Shown: piece by piece, positions 16,814 to 26,300 of the stretch
Numbering within the stretch: position 1 is the first letter of the stretch
How the letters are laid out: each line of letters opens with the position of its first letter
Source: Pedobacter namyangjuensis
Lineage (GTDB): Bacteria; Bacteroidota; Bacteroidia; Sphingobacteriales; Sphingobacteriaceae
Direction of reading: 5' to 3'
NCBI RefSeq assembly: GCF_003313325.1
Contig: NZ_QMHQ01000001.1
Span: forward strand, 868,001-932,000
DNA length: 64,000 bases
Position numbers and translations under genes: made by a program
Notes under the pieces: model-generated
What the model saw: the letters and a program-made list of their open reading frames with translations, nothing else
Databases searched by the model: none
Told to the model about the DNA's origin: nothing

Positions 16814-18364
16814 ATGAAACGTCTATCAAAATTAGTAATGGGAAGTTTAGTAGTTCTGCTTTTCTTCTGCTCTTGTAAAAAAAATAAAGGAAAAGTACAG
16901 ACAGAGGAGCCTGTGCCAGGGGTTCAGATTCCTGCAGAATCTACCAACCCAACCCAAATCTCTAAAATTCCAATGGATAAATTTATCGGAGTGAATGGTT
17001 TTCACGAAGATAACGTTGAATTTATGCAAGCTGCAGGCACATTGCGTGCCTATTGTAACTGGGATTGGTTTCAAGGAGATAATGCGGGTGATCAATTAAT
17101 TTTTCAAAATTCAAGAGGCGGTTGGTATTTTGATGATGCATTTAAGAAAATTAAAGAAAGCGGAGTAACTGTTTCAATGTGTTTTCAAGGTGCCATAAAA
17201 AATTTGCAAGGCACAAAAACATTCAAGTTTAATGATAAACCTGTAGACCGAGCGGGTCTTAGTACCACAGACCCTAAATCATATCAAAGTATTGCAAATA
17301 CACTTTATCAAATCGCTGCCAGATATGGTAAAACTACCGTAGCCCCAGAGAAACTTAACGTTCCTGCAAACCAAAAACAAAGCGGATTGGATTTGCTTGA
17401 GTATATGGAAGTTTGGAACGAGCAAGATAAGACTTGGGAAGGCGATAACGCAAAATTTTCTCCACAGGAGTATGCGGCCATGTTGTCTGCTTGTTATGAC
17501 AAAATAAAGGAAGCGGACCCAAAAATGAAGGTTGTGATGGGTGGTTTGGCTACCTTAAGCGTAGATTATGTAAAGGCAATGAACGAATGGTTTAAAGCCA
17601 ATAGAGCTGATAAAAAGTTTGCGGCCGACGTTGTAAATGCACATATCTATGCGTTTGCCAATAACATCGATTTTGGTAATCCGACAGGGTTTGTTAACAC
17701 TGCAGAAACGCCAGAAGATGGTAAGCTGAAAGAAAAAACTAAAGCACTTGTTGATTATACCAAAGCAAATATTCCAAATGCAGAAGTATGGATTTCGGAG
17801 TTCGGTTGGGATACAAATCCAAAATCAGTATTAAGTCCTAGAAAATTAAATGCATTGACAATGAACGAATTGCAGGGCAGGTATATTATTAGAGGTTATT
17901 TAGCATTCGCTGCCGCAGGGGTAGATCAGGCTCAGCTTTTCGAATTATCAGACCCAAGCCAAAACTATATCGATACCTGGTTTGGTACAGCGGGATTGCT
18001 TGATAGAACGTTAAACTTCGCCAAAAAGCCCTCTTGGTTTTATACGTATACACTAAAAAATACGCTGAAAAATATGGTGTTTATTGGCGAACAAACTTCT
18101 GGAGATCCAAATATCTTGATCTACAAATTCAAAAACATGAATAATGCAGAAGGCGTTTATGCAGTTTGGTACAAAACTAGAACAGATGCAACAAAAAATG
18201 ATTTCCAACTACAATTAGCTGCCAATGCTAAATCTGCCACTAAAATAGAATTGGCAGACAAAAGCACTACGGGTAACCAGAGCAACCTCGCAATTAATAA
18301 AACCATGGTTACAGCTAACGTAAGTGAGAGGCCAATTTTTATTAAAGTAGATGTTATAAATTAA
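16814..18364 (+). CDS. GH39/clan A-like glycoside hydrolase, lipoprotein
   Basis: 516 residues. Signal MKRLSKLVMGSLVVLLFF with lipobox CSCKKN gives an outer-membrane-anchored lipoprotein. The catalytic domain is a (beta/alpha)8 clan A type: the acid/base lies in MEVWNEQDKTW (Glu-203) and the nucleophile in VWISEFGWDTN (Glu-329), with the spacing expected for GH39/GH5 enzymes. A C-terminal beta-rich domain follows (after about residue 430). PslG, a GH39 endoglycosidase encoded in a Pseudomonas EPS locus, is a known precedent for a hydrolase of this clan that trims the polysaccharide made by its own cluster; that is the likely role here by inference. Followed 24 bases later by a deacetylase-like lipoprotein. 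Confidence 0.8.
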   Translation: MKRLSKLVMGSLVVLLFFCSCKKNKGKVQTEEPVPGVQIPAESTNPTQISKIPMDKFIGVNGFHEDNVEFMQAAGTLRAYCNWDWFQGDNAGDQLIFQNSRGGWYFDDAFKKIKESGVTVSMCFQGAIKNLQGTKTFKFNDKPVDRAGLSTTDPKSYQSIANTLYQIAARYGKTTVAPEKLNVPANQKQSGLDLLEYMEVWNEQDKTWEGDNAKFSPQEYAAMLSACYDKIKEADPKMKVVMGGLATLSVDYVKAMNEWFKANRADKKFAADVVNAHIYAFANNIDFGNPTGFVNTAETPEDGKLKEKTKALVDYTKANIPNAEVWISEFGWDTNPKSVLSPRKLNALTMNELQGRYIIRGYLAFAAAGVDQAQLFELSDPSQNYIDTWFGTAGLLDRTLNFAKKPSWFYTYTLKNTLKNMVFIGEQTSGDPNILIYKFKNMNNAEGVYAVWYKTRTDATKNDFQLQLAANAKSATKIELADKSTTGNQSNLAINKTMVTANVSERPIFIKVDVIN

Positions 18365-18388
18365 TATTAATTTTTATAGTAAATAGTA

Positions 18389-19582
18389 ATGTTGATTAGA
18401 AAAGTTTATCCATGCAATATGCTTTTAATGCTGATTGTTTTGGTTGGTTTAACGAGCTGTAAAAAAAGAACTGCTCAAGAAAAGGAAATTCCAGAAATTG
18501 TAACGCCGCCCACAGACTCAAACAAAACGGTAACTACACCGCCTGTTGATGACAAGAATAAAATTGTGATCGAAATAATTTTTGAGGGTAACCCTACCAA
18601 GGCCACAGCGACACCGGCCAAGCTTAAATTTAATAAGATAGGTTGGGCTAGTGCAGAGTGGGACGATAATTCAATCGGGGCTTTGAAAGGGTTTGAAAAA
18701 TTAAAAACAACATTTTACACAGATGGTTGTGGTAATAAAATACCCTACACCGCTGCGGTTGCTGTAAATGGCAGAAACCAGTACAGTAATGAGGAAGCCG
18801 CAAAAATCCCAAATAATGTTAATTACGACCAGATGAAAACATTTATTAACGCTGGTTGGGACATCGAGAACCATAGTTATTATCATGATCCGACTGGTAA
18901 TTATAATTTTGGTACAGACAGAGACAGAAATGTGAAAGAGCTTGATGACTTGTTACTTAAAAATCTTCAGTATAAGTTAAATGGATTGGTAGTTCCCACT
19001 AATTATGATGGTTTTCCTACTGCAGCTAAAAAGATCGGCTACCTATTTTCTACCTCGCAAGGAACTTTTGACGGTTTTGAACCTGCCGGAAAACCGGTTT
19101 ACAAAAATGTGCAGGATTTTGATTTGGCCCCAAAAGATTTTAGCTCTTTCAACAGAATGTTTTTCGACGACTGGGCGGAGATGGAGCGAAATGTGAAACA
19201 AGCAATTGCTGATATCGGCACTAAAAACAACCCTTATTTTCGCTTTGCATCTCACGGTATTGATGAGGCTGCGTTTAATCGAATAATTGATAATTTTCAA
19301 TCTTCAACTGCTGATAAAATATTATTTATACCGACCAGAGAAGCTATGGAGTACAGGGTAATGTCTTCGTTGCCTATAAAGTATGATTTAGATGGCACAA
19401 AATTTACGATAAGTATCGATGTGAAAAACCTGCCAGATAGAATACGATGGAGAGATTTAAGCTTTTTAGTTTCAGCTGACAAGAAAATTACGGCAGTAAA
19501 TATTTTAAGTCTTGCCGATAAAGTTACATTCAATTCAACAACCGGATTGGTTAATGTTTTTAAACAGGTTAAAACCTGGTAG
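18389..19582 (+). CDS. Polysaccharide deacetylase-like (CE4/NodB) lipoprotein
   Basis: 397 residues with signal peptide and lipobox (LVGLTSCKKR). The domain at about 90-340 reads as a NodB-type barrel: an early acidic pair in SAEWDDNSIG and the metal-binding HxxxH in IENHSYYHD. The later Arg/Asp and His segment FRFASHGIDE matches the distal motif of this fold. The C-terminal 50 residues form a small beta domain. It would remove N- or O-acetyl groups from an extracellular polysaccharide. It forms an operon with the GH39-like lipoprotein, which suggests coordinated maturation or turnover of the EPS. Family moderately sure. Confidence 0.75.
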   Translation: MLIRKVYPCNMLLMLIVLVGLTSCKKRTAQEKEIPEIVTPPTDSNKTVTTPPVDDKNKIVIEIIFEGNPTKATATPAKLKFNKIGWASAEWDDNSIGALKGFEKLKTTFYTDGCGNKIPYTAAVAVNGRNQYSNEEAAKIPNNVNYDQMKTFINAGWDIENHSYYHDPTGNYNFGTDRDRNVKELDDLLLKNLQYKLNGLVVPTNYDGFPTAAKKIGYLFSTSQGTFDGFEPAGKPVYKNVQDFDLAPKDFSSFNRMFFDDWAEMERNVKQAIADIGTKNNPYFRFASHGIDEAAFNRIIDNFQSSTADKILFIPTREAMEYRVMSSLPIKYDLDGTKFTISIDVKNLPDRIRWRDLSFLVSADKKITAVNILSLADKVTFNSTTGLVNVFKQVKTW

Positions 19583-19610
19583 AAGCTTTAAAAGGTTAGC
19601 GTTTTAATAG

Positions 19611-19647
19611 GCAGATTTTAGTTTTAAAACATTCAAAATCTGCTTTT
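19611..19647 (+). terminator. Rho-independent terminator
   Basis: Inverted repeat GCAGATTTT (19611-19619) and AAAATCTGC (19635-19643) followed by TTTT, 28 bases after the stop of the deacetylase-like gene. It separates this unit from the GT2 gene starting at 19737. Confidence 0.6.
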
Positions 19648-19736
19648 GAAAACGCTTATCTTAGCCATTTTTAAATTAAGCTACGAAATAGTTTTTATCT
19701 ATATTTAATACATTATAATATCTATTTTTATACTTA

Positions 19737-20648
19737 ATGATCTCCGTCTCAATTATCACAGTTAACTTTAATCAACATCAGGTAAATATTGATTTTTTAA
19801 AATCTTTGAAACAAAATCTTTCATCCTATATACAAGAGGTTATTTTTGTTGATAATGGAAGTAAAACTGATTACGAAGAAATTTACAAGGAAATCTATCC
19901 CTCACTGAACTATATCAGATCTGAAAAAAACCTTGGATTTGCAGGTGGTAATAATTTAGGAATTAAAGTTGCCAAGGGCGATTATCTGTTGTTCTTAAAC
20001 AATGATACCGAAATTACGCCAAATCTTATCGACGATTTGGTATCGGAAATGGAGAACAACCCGAAAATTGGTTTAATATCGCCGCTCATATTATTTTACG
20101 ATCAACCTAACATTATTCAGTACGCAGGTTTTACCGAAATGAATTACTTAACCGGCAGAAATAGTGGTATTGGCAGTATGGATATCGATGAAGATCAATA
20201 CTCGAAAGATAACCGTGCAACCGGTTATTGTCATGGAGCTGCCATGATGTGCCGAAGATCTGATTTAGCTAAAGTTGGGCCAATGCCCGAAAATTATTTT
20301 TTGTATTACGAAGAATTGGATTGGTGCGAAAAATTTAAAAATGCCGGTTTGCAAATGTGGTTTTTGGGGAAAGCTAAAATCTACCATAAAGAGTCTGTAA
20401 GCGTTGGCAAGGAGAGTGCAATTAAAACCTTTTTCATGACAAGGAATAGAATGCTTTTTATTAGGCGAAATACCGATGTTTTAAATACATTTTTGTTTGC
20501 CACATACTACTTACTATTTGCATGCACCAAACAGATTTTTGGCTATTTGTTAAAAGGTAGGGTTGACTTAGTAAAGTGGACTGTAAAAGCAGTATTATGG
20601 AATTTTACACATGGTAAAAACAGTAAAAATTTAGGCTTTAAAATTTAA
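19737..20648 (+). CDS. Family 2 glycosyltransferase (rhamnosyltransferase-like)
   Basis: 303 residues. GT-A fold with VSIITVNFNQHQVNIDFLKSL, VIFVDNGSKTD, NLGFAGGNNLGIKVAKG and the metal site LFLNNDTEITP. Later YFLYYEELDWCEKFKNAG and GKAKIYHKESVSVG match the WcaE/RfbF-like rhamnosyltransferase group. A C-terminal amphipathic region may contact the membrane. It begins a three-gene unit (19737-22584). Its own promoter would lie in the AT-rich 90 bases upstream; no clear consensus there. Confidence 0.88.
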   Translation: MISVSIITVNFNQHQVNIDFLKSLKQNLSSYIQEVIFVDNGSKTDYEEIYKEIYPSLNYIRSEKNLGFAGGNNLGIKVAKGDYLLFLNNDTEITPNLIDDLVSEMENNPKIGLISPLILFYDQPNIIQYAGFTEMNYLTGRNSGIGSMDIDEDQYSKDNRATGYCHGAAMMCRRSDLAKVGPMPENYFLYYEELDWCEKFKNAGLQMWFLGKAKIYHKESVSVGKESAIKTFFMTRNRMLFIRRNTDVLNTFLFATYYLLFACTKQIFGYLLKGRVDLVKWTVKAVLWNFTHGKNSKNLGFKI

Positions 20649-20655
20649 TATTAAA

Positions 20656-21825
20656 ATGATTATAGCATTTTGGATTTCTTTGTTTTTAGTGGTTTATACT
20701 TTTATTGGCTATGGATTTTTACTTTTTATTATCATAAAAATAAAACGGCTTTTCGTTAGGCCTTTTCAATTTAGCGAAAAATTTGAGCTGCCCAGCGTTA
20801 CCGTCTTAATAGCTGCCTGGAATGAGGAAGAAATGATTGTAGACAAAATTAATAACACCCTGCAATTAGATTACCCTAAAAATAAATTACAAGTTATTTT
20901 TATTACAGATGGCTCTACAGATAGAACACCTGATTTGATTAGACCATTTACAGAAGTTGAACTGTTGCATAATAACGCTAGGGATGGCAAAATGGCAGCT
21001 ATTAAAAGAGCAATTCCCTATGCAAAAGGCGAGGTAATGGTTTTTACTGATGCAAATACTTTCTTAAATAACGCAGCTTTAAAAGAACTTGTTAAACATT
21101 ATGAGAACAAAAAAGTTGGTGCTGTTGCTGGCGAAAAACGAATTTTTGTAGCGGAAACAGCAGACGCTAGTTCTGCTGGTGAAGGATTTTATTGGAAATA
21201 TGAATCGAAACTAAAAAAATGGGATTATGAATTGTATTCTAACGTTGGGGCCGCAGGTGAATTGTTTAGTATTAGAACAGCACTTTACCAGCCTGTAGAA
21301 AGCGATACGATTATAGACGACCACATGATAGCAATGCGGATAGCTGAAAACGGTTATGTAATAGCTTACGAGCCGGGAGCTTACGCTACAGAAACCGCAT
21401 CGGCAGACACAAAAGAAGAATTAAAAAGAAAAATCAGAATTGCTGCTGGCGGTATCCAATCTATCTTCAGGCTTAAAAAAGCGGCTAATCCATTTAACTA
21501 TCCCATACTTACATTTCAATACATCTCCCACAGGGTTTTACGATGGACAATTACGCCTTTTTTACTCCTAGCGGTTTTTATATTAAATGCAATAATTGCT
21601 TATCAAACAAATTTGCCTTTTTGGAAAGCTCTATTTGTAGCACAGATAGTTTTTTATTTCTTAAGCCTTCTAGGTTTGTTTTTCGAAAGGAAAAACATCA
21701 AAATAAAAGCATTTTTTATTCCCTATTATTTTTGCGTAATGAACTACGCGGTTTTAGCCGGTATGCTTCGTTATTACCGTAAAAATCAGAGTGCAGCCTG
21801 GGAAAGATCGAAACGAAAAAGTTAA
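20656..21825 (+). CDS. Membrane glycosyltransferase family 2 (IcaA/cellulose synthase-like)
   Basis: 389 residues. N-terminal membrane helix (about 3-27), GT-A core with VTVLIAAWNEEEMIVDKI, VIFITDGSTDRTPDLI, RDGKMAAIKRAIPYAKGEV and FTDANT, the acceptor-site segment IIDDHMIAMRIAENGY, and a KRKIRIAAGGIQSIFRL stretch in the position of QxxRW. Two or three helices follow at the C-terminus. Such enzymes are processive synthases or single-addition membrane transferases; the short length favours the latter. The lone Gly/Gln variation in the last motif is notable but within the family's range. Confidence 0.85.
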   Translation: MIIAFWISLFLVVYTFIGYGFLLFIIIKIKRLFVRPFQFSEKFELPSVTVLIAAWNEEEMIVDKINNTLQLDYPKNKLQVIFITDGSTDRTPDLIRPFTEVELLHNNARDGKMAAIKRAIPYAKGEVMVFTDANTFLNNAALKELVKHYENKKVGAVAGEKRIFVAETADASSAGEGFYWKYESKLKKWDYELYSNVGAAGELFSIRTALYQPVESDTIIDDHMIAMRIAENGYVIAYEPGAYATETASADTKEELKRKIRIAAGGIQSIFRLKKAANPFNYPILTFQYISHRVLRWTITPFLLLAVFILNAIIAYQTNLPFWKALFVAQIVFYFLSLLGLFFERKNIKIKAFFIPYYFCVMNYAVLAGMLRYYRKNQSAAWERSKRKS

Positions 21826-21864
21826 TGGAAATGCTTATTTTTAATTAATTAATTCATCCAAAAA

Positions 21865-22584
21865 ATGAACAATTTTTTTATTGCAAAAGAGCCATACACT
21901 CGTTCGGTTAAAGCTAGCCCTTTATTTAATCTTCTTAAAAAAAGCCTTAGGTTCTTTAAAATAGGAGATTTAAAATCACACATTTTTGATCCTATGATGG
22001 ATATGACAACCGTAGAGCAACGAATAAGTTATTTCCATTTGTTAAATAGGGTAATTGATACAAAAGTTCGTGGAGAAATAATTGAATTTGGAACATTTAC
22101 TGGTTACTGCGCTCTATTATTCCAAAATGTAATTGAGCAAAGTAAATCTGGCAAAGAGTTGCATTTGTACGATAGTTTTGAAACCCAATTTATGGAAACT
22201 GGTAATATTCAAGATATTTTAATTGCGAATTTTAAGAAAGCTAAATTACAAGTTCCGATTATGCATAAGGGTTATTTTCAAGATACCTTACCTACGCAAT
22301 TGCCAGACGAAGTTGCTTTCGTACATATGGACTGTGGTTTTGGTGGAGATAAATTTGAGCATAGAGACATATTACTGTTTTGCCTTAACCAAGTTTATCC
22401 AAAATTGAGTAAAGGTGCTATTTGTGTGTTAATGGATTATATGGGTGCAGAAGGAATAGAGGGTGGATATGATGTTAACCCCGGGGCAAAATTGGCTGCT
22501 GACGAATTTTTGAAAGATAAACCGGAAACTATGGTTGCATTATACGGTAACGAATGTTACCATGGTTATTTTGTTAAACAATAG
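21865..22584 (+). CDS. TylF/MycF-like O-methyltransferase
   Basis: 239 residues. SAM motif I is EIIEFGTFTGYCALLF; the following LHLYDSFE, and AFVHMDCGFGGDKFEHRDILLF with acidic metal ligands, fit the TylF/macrocin O-methyltransferase group (Mg-dependent sugar O-methyltransferases). It should methylate a hydroxyl on a sugar or small molecule. It is last in the EPS unit 19737-22584 and convergent with the phosphopantetheinyl transferase of the NRPS operon, so acting on either the EPS or the peptide product is possible; strand and spacing favour the EPS. Confidence 0.8.
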   Translation: MNNFFIAKEPYTRSVKASPLFNLLKKSLRFFKIGDLKSHIFDPMMDMTTVEQRISYFHLLNRVIDTKVRGEIIEFGTFTGYCALLFQNVIEQSKSGKELHLYDSFETQFMETGNIQDILIANFKKAKLQVPIMHKGYFQDTLPTQLPDEVAFVHMDCGFGGDKFEHRDILLFCLNQVYPKLSKGAICVLMDYMGAEGIEGGYDVNPGAKLAADEFLKDKPETMVALYGNECYHGYFVKQ

Positions 22585-22599
22585 TTGTATTTAAGGTTT

Positions 22600-22620
22600 C
22601 TAATTTGATTAATCAATTAG
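22600..22620. terminator. Possible weak bidirectional terminator
   Basis: A short A/T inverted repeat (TTGATTAATCAA core, extended by CTAAT and ATTAG) lies between the convergent methyltransferase and phosphopantetheinyl transferase genes. GC content is low and no long T tract follows, so the call is weak. Confidence 0.3.
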
Positions 22621-23309
22621 TCTGCGCCCAGATTCCAGAATTGTAAATCTTTAGCGCTTTCATCATAAGCGAGACTTAATAAATGCTTATCATCCATTAA
22701 ATAGCTCTTTAAAAGATAATTATTCTCCTGTCGCTGTACGTTTTGTCCAATACACTCTATGTCGTGCAAATCGTCAATCAGGCCTTCGCCACTTGCTTTT
22801 AGAATAGCCTCTTTTCTGGTCCAGAAGGTATAAAAATCCTCAAGATTTGTTATTAGCTTTCTTTCATTTGAAGTAAAACAAACCTCGGCTAATAATTCAT
22901 GGTCAAAATGATCTTTTATCAATTCTACATCAATACCTACATTTTTCTTGCTAATAGCGATTACCACATAATCGCCACTATGGCTAATGTTGAAATGAAT
23001 GTCTGGCAAATAAGGTTTGCTAGATTCGGTTACAGAAAAACGAATGTTTCTTGGGTAGGCATTTAATTGCTCAGCTAATATTTTTCTTAAAAAATACTTT
23101 CCAAGTGCAAACCGCTCAGCATCGGCAACTTTGAAAAAACGGTTCTTTTTTTCAAGCTCAGCTTCTGTTAAAACCCTGGCCAGATCATTCTGTATTAAAG
23201 GGTATAAGTTACAGTGGATTTTGAAAACATGTATGTCATCACCGGCAAAAAAATCTTGTTGATAATAGCTAAGCCATTGAATAGGCGAGCTGTTAAATAA
23301 CATCGACAT
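22617..23309 (-). CDS. 4'-phosphopantetheinyl transferase, Sfp type
   Basis: 230 residues. Diagnostic motifs are present in order: FNISHSGDYVVIAI, VGIDVELIKD (Mg-binding Asp and Glu) and FWTRKEAILKASGEGL. It converts apo carrier domains to the holo form with CoA. Its ATG overlaps the stop of the upstream NRPS gene by one base (TAATG), so it is translationally coupled and dedicated to the NRPS-PKS. The two carrier types in the operon (two PCP and one ACP site) are its expected substrates. The cytosolic protein has the usual Sfp length. Confidence 0.93.
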   Translation of the reverse strand: MSMLFNSSPIQWLSYYQQDFFAGDDIHVFKIHCNLYPLIQNDLARVLTEAELEKKNRFFKVADAERFALGKYFLRKILAEQLNAYPRNIRFSVTESSKPYLPDIHFNISHSGDYVVIAISKKNVGIDVELIKDHFDHELLAEVCFTSNERKLITNLEDFYTFWTRKEAILKASGEGLIDDLHDIECIGQNVQRQENNYLLKSYLMDDKHLLSLAYDESAKDLQFWNLGAD

Positions 23310-26300
23310 TAGGAAGCATCATTAATGTTATCTAACATGTTTTTCAGCTCTGCGGCAAATATCTTAACAAACGGTGGTTCAAAAAATTGCAAATGCCCCA
23401 AAGGGATATTGATTACTTTTATTTCACCATCAATGTAGGGCTCAAAACCATTTGTTTCGCCATACCTAACATAATTCCAAACCTCATTGTTAGCTTTAAA
23501 AAGATGTACTTTCATAGCGTATCTTTTAAATTGATATTTTGTTAATGCCCTTTGATGAGCTTTCTGTAATCTATCTAAAACATATAATGGATTAGCTTTG
23601 TCGGGTTTAATTGGGTTAAACTTTTTGTAGTAATTATAAAGGCTACCCAATATAAAATTTTTGTTATGCCTTAAATACCGTCTAGGGAATTTTAATAAAC
23701 AAGAAAATGCATGGCGGATGCTGTTTGCTGTAAAACTCGCTATCCCTTTATAGTCTTTCTGTTCAAAAAGGTCTTTATAATTGTTTGGACTAACATAAGT
23801 GTCCATAAGGCCCATAAAACTAACTTTTTTGCCCATTGCCTCTAGTTGGGTTGCCATTTCTAAAGCTAAAACACCACCAGAAGAATAACCTAGTAAAGCA
23901 TAAGGGCCCTGCGGATTACCTTGTATCATTTCTTGTATATATCCTGCTGCAATTTCTTCTACATCTTCCAACGGCTCATCATCAGGGTTTAATCCTTTAG
24001 CTTGTAGCCCGTAAAAGGGTTGGTCGGCATCTAGTTCTGGCGCTAAACTTCTAAAGCCAATAATGTTCATTCCTTGACCATGTACAATATAAAGTGGTGG
24101 TTGCTTGCCGTCCGTTTTAATCGGGATAAGCGATTTCCAATGTTCTGATTGATCGCCGCTGTACAAATGTGACGCTAAGCCCGCTATAGTAGAGTTATCA
24201 AAAAGTACGGTTAACGGAAGCCTAGTGCCGGTCTTTTTCTCAATTTCTACCATTACTTTTATAGCCAGTAATGAGTGTCCGCCCAATTCAAAAAAATCAT
24301 CTGTTGCTTGTAAATCTTGAACTCCCAATACTACTGACCAAATTTCCGCCACCATTTTTTCGTCTGGCGATAAACCAACCGAGGTATGCGGTTTTGTATT
24401 TGCCAATTTTAAACTAGGTAAAGCTTTTCTGTCAATTTTAGCATTTGGCGTAAGCGGAAAACTCTCTAAAGCAAGAAAGTAATCTGGAACCATATAAGCG
24501 GGCAAATGTTCTTTCAGATTTTCTTTCCAATTTACAACAATTTCTTTTGCTATGCTTTTTGCATTTGAGCTAAGTTCAAAGTTATTTGAAGTTTCATAAT
24601 TAATAGAAGTATTATCTTCGTTAACCGTAATATACGCAACTAATCTTTTGTCGCCTGGTGTAATCTCTTGAGCTTTAACAACTGCTTGTTTTATTCCACT
24701 TTGTTGTTCAATTATTGCTTCTATCTCACCTAACTCAATTCTATGCCCACGAATTTTAACCTGCTGATCTATTCTTCCGAGACAGAGAATTTCTCCATTT
24801 GCTAGTATTTTTCCTAAATCGCCGGTTTTGTAAAGCTTGCTGTTGGTTTTATCGTTTTCAAAATGATTTATAAACTTTTCATCCGTTAATTCTCTTCTAT
24901 TTAAATAACCTTTTGCCACGCCGTTACCACCTATACAAATTTCGCCAACCTCATTTACTGCTAAGGGCTTATTTTGATCGTTTACTATAAAAATTTGTGT
25001 GTTTTGAATGGCTTTGCCAATGGTTAAGTTTTCTTGATTTGGCAAAATTTCCTTAATAGTAGACCATATAGTAGTCTCTGTAGGGCCGTACATATTCCAA
25101 AGCTGTTTAGAAAGGTTAAGTAGCTTCTCAGCTAAGTCTTTAGAAAGCGCTTCGCCACCTGATAAGACTTTAATTGGCAACTGCTTTTTCCATCCCGAAT
25201 CGAGCATCATTTGCCAAGTGGAAGGTGTTGCCTGCATTATGGTAACGGGCTGTTCTTCTAATATAGAAAGTAACAAGCGACCGTCTTTTGTGGCTTCTGT
25301 TGTAGCCAAAATTATTTCGGCGCCAGCAATTAAAGGTAAAAATAATTCTAAACCTGCAATATCAAAAGATATGGTTGTAATGGCAAGTAAACAGTCTTTT
25401 TCTGTAATACCAGGTTGCACTTGCATACTGGTTAGGAAGTTGGCTAAATTCTGATGCGTAATTTGCACACCTTTAGGTTTTCCAGTAGATCCTGAGGTAT
25501 AAAGTATGTAGGCCACATCAATTACAGTTACGGGTATAGTAACTTCTCTAGTTGTTTTTAGCTTTGGCCATAAGTCTTCTATTATGAGTTTTTTTGCAGT
25601 AGTTTGGTAGGCGTGCTGATATTTTTTAGATAGTAAAATTGTCTTTGCATCGGCATCTGACAACATAAATTCAATTCTGTCCTGCGGATATTCTGGATCG
25701 AGTGGTAGATATGCTGCACCAGCCTTCATAATAGCCAGTAAGCTAATAAGCATTTTGGCCGATCGTTCTGTGGCAATTGCAACAATATCGCCTTGCTTAA
25801 CTCCTTCTTCGATTAGTAGTGTTGCTAGGCTGTTAGCTTGGTTGGCAATTTGAGCGTACGATAAATTTTCGTTGTTAAAACTAAGCGCTGTTTTATTAGC
25901 ATATTTGCTACTACTTTCTTTAAATAAATTTAATAGCGTTTTTTCTATAACTGTGTTTGCTCCAAGAGAGGCCGCAATTTGTAAATTGTTTGCAGTTTGT
26001 AAACAGCTTTGTGCAATGGTGTTTGTTGGATCGGCAACAAAAGCGTTCAATAAAGATTCAAATTCTGCTACCATCCGGTTTATTGTAGCTTCCTTAAATA
26101 GTTGTGTGTTATAAGTCCACTCCAAAACCAAAGCATCTTCTGTTCCAGTAGCATTTAAAAAGATTTCAAAAGTTTCAAAAGCTCTCGGATTGGATATCAA
26201 CTCGTAAGTTAAATTATCGAATTCTACGGCGCTACTCATCCCCATATCTATATTAAAAACTATAGGAACTAGCGGTATTCTTGAACTATCTCTTTTAAAA

